A stretch of DNA of 64,000 nt from Pseudomonas sp. MF4836. GTDB lineage: Bacteria > Pseudomonadota > Gammaproteobacteria > Pseudomonadales > Pseudomonadaceae. The stretch is taken from contig NZ_MVOL01000015.1 of NCBI RefSeq assembly GCF_002018875.1, forward strand, positions 119,912-183,911, in the 5' to 3' direction. The position numbers were made by a program, and so were the translations under genes. The notes under the pieces were generated by a model. The model was not told the origin of the DNA. It saw only the letters and a list, made by a program, of their open reading frames with translations, and searched no databases. Shown one piece after another: positions 59,782 to 64,000 of this stretch. Every line of letters starts with the position of its first letter. Within the stretch, counting starts at the first letter, position 1.

Positions 59782-60477
59782 CTAGCGGTCTTCCCGGCCC
59801 AGCCAGCGATAAAGCCCGCCACCGATCAGCGCACCCAAGATCGGCGCGACCCAGAACATCCACAGCTGCTGGATCGCCCAGCCGCCGACAATCAGCGCCG
59901 GGCCGGTACTGCGCGCCGGGTTGACCGAGGTGTTGGTGACCGGGATCGAGATCAGGTGGATCAGGGTCAGCGCGAGGCCGATGGCGATCGGCGCAAAGCC
60001 CGCCGGGACCCGTTTATCGGTGGCGCCGAGGATGATCACCACAAACATCAGGGTCATCACCACCTCGCAGACAAAGCCCGCTGCCATCGAGTAACCGCCC
60101 GGCGAGTGCGCGCCGTAGCCGTTGGACGCCAGGCCGCTGGACAGCTCGAAGCCGGGTTTGCCGCTGGCGATGTAGTAGATCAGGGCCGCCGCGACAATCC
60201 CGCCTATCACTTGCGCCACCACATAGGCTGGCAGCTCCCTGGCCGGAAACCTGCCACCCACCACCAGCCCTACCGACACGGCAGGGTTTAGGTGACAACC
60301 GGAGATATGACCGATGGCGAACGCCATCGTCAGAACAGTGAGGCCAAACGCCAGGGCCACACCCAATACACCGATCCCCAGGGGGGAAGACGCGGCCAGC
60401 ACTGCGCTGCCACACCCACCCAGAACCAGCCAGAACGTACCCAGCAACTCAGTGACTGAACGCTTGAACAGAGACAT
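59782..60477 (-). CDS. aqpZ: Aquaporin Z
   Basis: A 231-residue water channel with six membrane helices and both half-helices ending in NPA: HLNPAVSVG and VNPARSTGP. The selectivity filter residues Phe, His (LIHLIS), Thr (VTNTSVNPAR) and Arg match a water-specific pore rather than GlpF. The length equals the E. coli protein. Two inverted repeats lie upstream (60491-60506 and 60547-60565). Confidence 0.94.
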   Translation of the reverse strand: MSLFKRSVTELLGTFWLVLGGCGSAVLAASSPLGIGVLGVALAFGLTVLTMAFAIGHISGCHLNPAVSVGLVVGGRFPARELPAYVVAQVIGGIVAAALIYYIASGKPGFELSSGLASNGYGAHSPGGYSMAAGFVCEVVMTLMFVVIILGATDKRVPAGFAPIAIGLALTLIHLISIPVTNTSVNPARSTGPALIVGGWAIQQLWMFWVAPILGALIGGGLYRWLGREDR

Positions 60478-60490
60478 GAGGTGAATCCTT

Positions 60491-60506
60491 GATAGGACGA
60501 CCTATC
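60491..60506. promoter_or_regulatory. Inverted repeat upstream of aqpZ
   Basis: GATAGG-ACGA-CCTATC is a perfect 6-base inverted repeat 14 bases before the aqpZ start, overlapping the region where a ribosome-binding site or promoter would be. Confidence 0.35.
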
Positions 60507-60546
60507 GATTCGATAACGCCATGATGCGTCCCTGCAGATGAACTAC

Positions 60547-60565
60547 AGGTTCTGCGCCAGAACCT
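60547..60565. promoter_or_regulatory. Palindrome AGGTTCTG-CGC-CAGAACCT
   Basis: A perfect 8-base inverted repeat with a three-base centre, 70 bases before aqpZ. Operator or RNA hairpin; regulator unknown. Confidence 0.4.
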
Positions 60566-60607
60566 AGGGTGAGTACAGCAGGATTCTGGCCGAATTCCAG
60601 CGCCCAT

Positions 60608-60645
60608 AAAAAAGCCAGAGCCCTCTACACACAAGGGCTCTGGCT
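60608..60645 (-). terminator. Intrinsic terminator of the ABC exporter gene
   Basis: AGCCAGAGCCCT and AGGGCTCTGGCT (12 base pairs) with a nine-base loop, followed on the minus strand by a run of six Ts. It ends the 62493-60661 transcript before aqpZ. Confidence 0.9.
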
Positions 60646-60660
60646 GGTTTTGCAAGGCTG

Positions 60661-62493
60661 TTAGTCGATGCCGACAAAACCCCCGGTCTGGTGCTGCCAC
60701 AGGCGTGCGTACAAGCCGCCGTGGGCCAGCAATTGGGCATGGCTGCCGCTTTCGGCGATGCGGCCTTTTTCCAGGACCACCAGGCGGTCCATGCGGGCGA
60801 TGGTCGAGAGCCGGTGGGCGATGGCAATTACGGTCTTGCCCTGCATCAGGGTTTCCAGGCTCTCCTGGATCGCCGCTTCGACTTCCGAATCCAGGGCCGA
60901 GGTGGCCTCGTCCATGATCAGGATCGGCGCGTCCTTGAGCAGCACCCGGGCAATGGCGATGCGCTGGCGCTGGCCACCGGACAACTTGACCCCGCGCTCG
61001 CCGACATGGGCGTCAAAACCGCTGCGGCCTTCGGAGTCCACCAGTTGCGGAATGAACTCGTCGGCCCGGGCCTTGCGCACGGCCTCCCACAGTTCCTCGT
61101 CGGTGGCGTCGGGCTTGCCGTACAGCAGGTTGTCGCGGATCGAGCGGTGCAGCAGCGAAGTGTCCTGGGTGATCATGCCGATGTGTTCGCGCAGGCTCTC
61201 CTGGGTGACTTCGGCGATGTCCTGGCCATCGATCAGGATGCGCCCGCCCTGCAGGTCATAGAGCCGCAGCAGCAGGTTGACCAGGGTCGACTTGCCCGCT
61301 CCGGACGGGCCGATCAGGCCGATCTTCTCGCCAGGCCGGATCACCAGTTCGAGACCACCGATGACCCCCGATTGCTTGCCGTAGTGAAAGTCCACCTGCT
61401 CGAAGCGCACTTCGCCCTGGGTCACGGCCAGGCGTGGCGCCTGTTCGCGGTCGGTGACACTCAGGGGCTGAGCGATGGTCTGCAAGCCGTCCTGGACCAT
61501 GCCGATGTTTTCGAAGATGCCGTTGACCACCCACATGATCCAGCCCGACATGTTGACGATGCGGATCACCAGGCCGGTGGCCAGGGCAATGGCACCGACC
61601 GAAATCAGCGACTGGGTCCAGAGCCACAGGGCCAGGCCCGTGGTGCCGACGATCAGCAGGCCGTTCATGCTGGTGATGACCACGTCCATGCTGGTGATGA
61701 CGCGGCTGGCCAACTGGGTTTTTTCGGTCTGCTCGGCAATCGCTTCGCGGGCGTAGTTCTGTTCGAACTGGGTGTGGGCGAACAGCTTGAGGGTGGTGAT
61801 GTTGGTGTAGCCGTCGACGATGCGCCCCATCAGTTTGGAGCGTGCATCGGAGGACACCACCGAGCGGTCCTTGACCCGAGGCACGAAGTAGCGCAGCGCA
61901 CCGATGTAGCAGGCGATCCACGCCAGGAGTGGGATCATCAGGCGCCAGTCGGCCTCGGCGAACAGCACCAGGGCGCTGACCGCATAGATCAGCACGTGCC
62001 ACAGGGCGTCTACGGCTTGCACCGCCGAGTCGCGCAGGGAGTTGCCGGTCTGCATGATGCGCTGGGCGATGCGCCCGGCAAAATCGTTCTGGAAGAAATT
62101 CAGGCTCTGCTTGAGCACGTAACTGTGGTTCTGCCAGCGGATCATGCTGGTCATGCCGGGGCTGATGGTCTGGTGCACCAGCAGGTCATGCAGGCCGACG
62201 AACAGCGGCCGCAACAGGAGCGCGACCACGGCCATCCAGATCAGCTCGGTGCCGTGGATCTTGAAGAAGTCCACATTGGGCGTGCCCTGGGCCAGATCGA
62301 TCAGGCGGCTCAGGTAGCTGAACAGCGAGACCTCGATCAGGGCCACGAACAGGCCCACCACCAGCAGGGCGGCGAAGCTCGGCCAGACTTGCTTGATGTA
62401 GTACAGGTAGAACGCCAGGACCCGGTTTGGCGGTGCAGCCGTGGGGGCGTCGCGGAAGATGTCGATCAGTTGTTCGAAACGGCGATAGAACAT
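60661..62493 (-). CDS. ABC exporter with fused membrane and ATPase domains
   Basis: A 610-residue half-transporter of the MsbA/multidrug type: six membrane helices (residues about 25-330) then an ATPase domain with Walker A GLIGPSGAGKSTLVNLLLR, signature VKLSGGQRQRIAIARVLL, Walker B PILIMDEATSALDSE and the H-loop IAIAHRLSTI. It forms a homodimer in the inner membrane. Substrate unknown; lipid or drug. The ATG at 62493 lacks a well-spaced ribosome-binding site; a CTG at 62509-62511 has AGGAG eight bases before it and would add six residues. Confidence 0.88.
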   Translation of the reverse strand: MFYRRFEQLIDIFRDAPTAAPPNRVLAFYLYYIKQVWPSFAALLVVGLFVALIEVSLFSYLSRLIDLAQGTPNVDFFKIHGTELIWMAVVALLLRPLFVGLHDLLVHQTISPGMTSMIRWQNHSYVLKQSLNFFQNDFAGRIAQRIMQTGNSLRDSAVQAVDALWHVLIYAVSALVLFAEADWRLMIPLLAWIACYIGALRYFVPRVKDRSVVSSDARSKLMGRIVDGYTNITTLKLFAHTQFEQNYAREAIAEQTEKTQLASRVITSMDVVITSMNGLLIVGTTGLALWLWTQSLISVGAIALATGLVIRIVNMSGWIMWVVNGIFENIGMVQDGLQTIAQPLSVTDREQAPRLAVTQGEVRFEQVDFHYGKQSGVIGGLELVIRPGEKIGLIGPSGAGKSTLVNLLLRLYDLQGGRILIDGQDIAEVTQESLREHIGMITQDTSLLHRSIRDNLLYGKPDATDEELWEAVRKARADEFIPQLVDSEGRSGFDAHVGERGVKLSGGQRQRIAIARVLLKDAPILIMDEATSALDSEVEAAIQESLETLMQGKTVIAIAHRLSTIARMDRLVVLEKGRIAESGSHAQLLAHGGLYARLWQHQTGGFVGID

Positions 62494-62503
62494 TGGGTTT
62501 GGT

Positions 62504-62518
62504 GCCCGCAGGGCGGGC
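62504..62518 (-). promoter_or_regulatory. Hairpin between AGGAG and the ATG of the ABC exporter
   Basis: GCCCGC-AGG-GCGGGC lies between AGGAG (complement of 62520-62524) and the ATG. If folded it shortens the effective spacing from 26 to about 11 bases. It overlaps the alternative CTG start. Confidence 0.4.
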
Positions 62519-62581
62519 TCTCCTGGTCAAGATATGAGCGGCCGCACGGCACGGTACGACCGCTCCTGACGCCTTGCCTCT

Positions 62582-63145
62582 TTAGTCGATGCGCTTGGCC
62601 GACTTGATCAGCACAGGGTCGATCGGCACATTCTGCATGCCTTGTTTGGTGGTGGTCTGGGAGTTGACGATCTGGTCGACCACGTCCATGCCATTCACCA
62701 CTTTGGCGAATACCGCGTAGCCGGCATCGCGGCCCGGGTCGAGGAAGGCGTTGTCGGCCACGTTGATAAAGAACTGGCTGGTGGCCGAGTTCGGGTTCGA
62801 GGTGCGGGCCATCGACAGGGTGCCACGCACGTTGTGCAGGCCGTTGCTGGCTTCGTTCTTGATCGGGTCGCGGGTGTCTTTCTGATTCATCTGTGCAGTG
62901 AACCCACCGCCCTGGACCATGAACCCCGGGATCACCCGGTGAAAGATGGTGTTGCTGTAGAAGCCGCTGTCGACGTATTCAAGAAAGTTCTTGCTGGAGA
63001 TCGGTGCCTTGACCGGGTCCAGTTCGATTTCGATCTTGCCGAAGCTGGTGTCCAGCACGACGTGAGGAGCCTTGGCCGGTTGTGCGGCCATCAGGTTGGC
63101 GGCGAACAGAACGGAGCCGGCGACGAGGGCGATTTTTTTCAGCAT
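62582..63145 (-). CDS. ppiA: Periplasmic peptidyl-prolyl isomerase A (cyclophilin)
   Basis: A 187-residue cyclophilin with signal peptide (MLKKIALVAGSVLFAANLMA). The catalytic core includes TIFHRVIPGFMVQGGGF (Arg and Phe of the active site), then SMARTSNPNSATSQFFINV. It speeds proline isomerisation in exported proteins. It lies three bases after the alpha/beta hydrolase stop, so the two are co-transcribed. Confidence 0.93.
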   Translation of the reverse strand: MLKKIALVAGSVLFAANLMAAQPAKAPHVVLDTSFGKIEIELDPVKAPISSKNFLEYVDSGFYSNTIFHRVIPGFMVQGGGFTAQMNQKDTRDPIKNEASNGLHNVRGTLSMARTSNPNSATSQFFINVADNAFLDPGRDAGYAVFAKVVNGMDVVDQIVNSQTTTKQGMQNVPIDPVLIKSAKRID

Positions 63146-63148
63146 GGG

Positions 63149-63952
63149 TCAGTGATCCTGGGTGGTGGTGTCGACTGTGGTTAAAAACTCGAGCAGGGTT
63201 TGATTGAAGCGGTGTGGCTGGTCCAGCGGGGTGGCGTGGCGTGAATCGTCGATCACCACCAGTCGTGCGTGGGGCAGCAATTTCACGTAGGCCTCTTTCT
63301 GCGCCACCGGGGTGTAGTCGTGGTCGGCGCTGACGATCAGGGTTGGACAGGGAATGCGGGAAAGTCGTTCCTTTACCCCCCAGCCAACAATGGCGTCGAA
63401 GCTGGCGAGATAAGCACGTTTGTCGTTTTTTGCCCAGCGTTCGGCCATCTTTTGCCGCAGCTCGGCCTGCTCCGGCTTGGGGAACAGGTTGCGGCCCAGG
63501 GCCTGGCCGATGGTCGCCAGGCCCAGTACTCGGGCCAGGCTCCAGCGCTTGAACCATTGCCAGTAATCGGCGCGACTGCGCAGCTTGACCTCAGGCCCGC
63601 TGTTGACGATGCACAGGCTCCTGAGCAGTTGTGGGTGATCGACTGCCAGTTGGAAGCCGATCATGCCACCCATGGAAAGCCCGACCAGGTGCGCGGGCGC
63701 AAGGTTCAGGTGCTCGATCAGGGCGACCAGGTCGGCACTGAACCCGGCAATGCTGTAGCGCTCGTGGGGTTTGTCGGAGCGCCCGTGGCCACGCACATCG
63801 GGCACAATCACCCGGTAACGGGCCGCGAGATCGGCGATCTGCATTTCCCAGTCCAGGGTGCTGGAGCCCAGGCCATGCATCAGGATCAGCGGTGTGCCCT
63901 GGCCGTATTCCTCAAAGTGCAGGGTGCATCCTTCATGTTCGAAATAGGCCAC
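63149..63952 (-). CDS. Alpha/beta hydrolase
   Basis: A 267-residue hydrolase of the PcaD/3-oxoadipate enol-lactonase-like group. Oxyanion region LILMHGLGSSTLDWEMQI, nucleophile elbow HLVGLSMGGMIGFQLA (Ser), acid in LIVSADHDYTPVA and base His in VVIDDSRHATPLDQP. The N-terminal strand CTLHFEEYGQGTPLIL is typical. The start is a GTG at 63952 with CAGGAG at seven bases. The specific substrate is unknown; no pca genes are near. Confidence 0.82.
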   Translation of the reverse strand: MAYFEHEGCTLHFEEYGQGTPLILMHGLGSSTLDWEMQIADLAARYRVIVPDVRGHGRSDKPHERYSIAGFSADLVALIEHLNLAPAHLVGLSMGGMIGFQLAVDHPQLLRSLCIVNSGPEVKLRSRADYWQWFKRWSLARVLGLATIGQALGRNLFPKPEQAELRQKMAERWAKNDKRAYLASFDAIVGWGVKERLSRIPCPTLIVSADHDYTPVAQKEAYVKLLPHARLVVIDDSRHATPLDQPHRFNQTLLEFLTTVDTTTQDH

Positions 63953-63981
63953 GGCACAACTCCTGTTCGGGCGGGTGGGGG

Positions 63982-64000
63982 CGGTCTCTGATACACATCT
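63982..64000. other. Tn5/Nextera mosaic-end-like sequence at the window end
   Basis: The last 19 bases match the reverse complement of the hyperactive Tn5 mosaic end used in sequencing libraries at 17 of 19 positions; the two differences are at 63983 and 63990. The match runs exactly to the end of the window. Untrimmed adapter is the best explanation. Confidence 0.75.

Noticed and set aside
60691..62607. Long open frame antisense to the ABC exporter
   Set aside because: Artefact of codon bias. The minus strand encodes complete Walker and signature motifs.
63982..64000. A genuine Tn5-type transposon end
   Set aside because: No transposase, resistance gene or target duplication is seen, and the match stops at the window edge. 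A library adapter is simpler.

Overview
The window looks like one chromosomal contig from a Pseudomonas of the fluorescens lineage. This is inferred from the high GC content and from gene sets typical of the genus: an OprP/OprO-type porin, a periplasmic PheC-type dehydratase, rnd-ycgL, ycgN, a FabH2-like synthase and several LysR/MFS/EamA accessory cassettes. No rRNA, tRNA, CRISPR array, prophage or insertion sequence was recognised. Both edges look like contig ends: the left edge cuts a gene inside a duplicated region, and the last 19 bases nearly match the Tn5/Nextera mosaic end.

Layout. 1-5.1 kb: two tandem GLUG-repeat exoproteins of the two-partner-secretion type, the first cut by the window edge. 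5.2-9.4 kb: a minus-strand LysR regulator, EamA and CynX-like exporters, and a PheC-like periplasmic protein. 9.8-20.4 kb: a gamma-glutamylpolyamine-synthetase-like enzyme, a methyltransferase, then a mostly housekeeping block (rnd-ycgL, hydroxyacid dehydrogenase, nitroreductase, ycgN, a degenerate gluzincin, DUF2892, a SPOUT methyltransferase, yajD, a spermidine-synthase fold protein, a small secreted Pro-rich protein, a cyclic-nucleotide-binding protein). 20.5-24.6 kb: oligopeptidase B, a membrane protein, a YafJ-type amidotransferase and DUF2937. 24.6-28.2 kb: a LysR regulator divergent from the 5-oxoprolinase operon pxpABC. 28.3-32.7 kb: a VWA/MoxR pair, an AsmA/DUF748 protein and a LysR regulator. 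32.7-35.9 kb: a minus-strand M20 amidohydrolase - sodium:solute symporter - DUF485 cassette with nine AAC triplets in front of the symporter. 36-40 kb: cysK, an LpxO-like hydroxylase, a small ORF, an EamA exporter and an orphan pilin-like protein. 40-43.8 kb: a LysR regulator divergent from an MFS transporter and an enolase-superfamily sugar-acid dehydratase. 43.9-54 kb: EamA, a chemoreceptor, aceK, hrpA and a FabH-like synthase. 54.2-64 kb: a phosphate-porin-like gene with a possible Pho box, a LysR/DHA2 efflux/NTF2 cassette, a FemAB-like acyltransferase, aqpZ, an ABC exporter, ppiA and an alpha/beta hydrolase.

Genes that appear to work together are pxpABC (overlapping ATGA junctions), VWA+MoxR, M20-SSS-DUF485, LysR/MFS/dehydratase, LysR/DHA2-MFS/NTF2, and the alpha/beta hydrolase with ppiA. 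I did not find a clearly new defence or mobile system. The most unusual items are the tandem GLUG exoproteins without a visible TpsB, the (AAC)9 tract as a candidate Hfq/Crc target, a gluzincin with two lost zinc ligands, a REP-like repeat family with fixed internal spacing, and a possible CTG start or hairpin-bridged ribosome-binding site in front of the ABC exporter.
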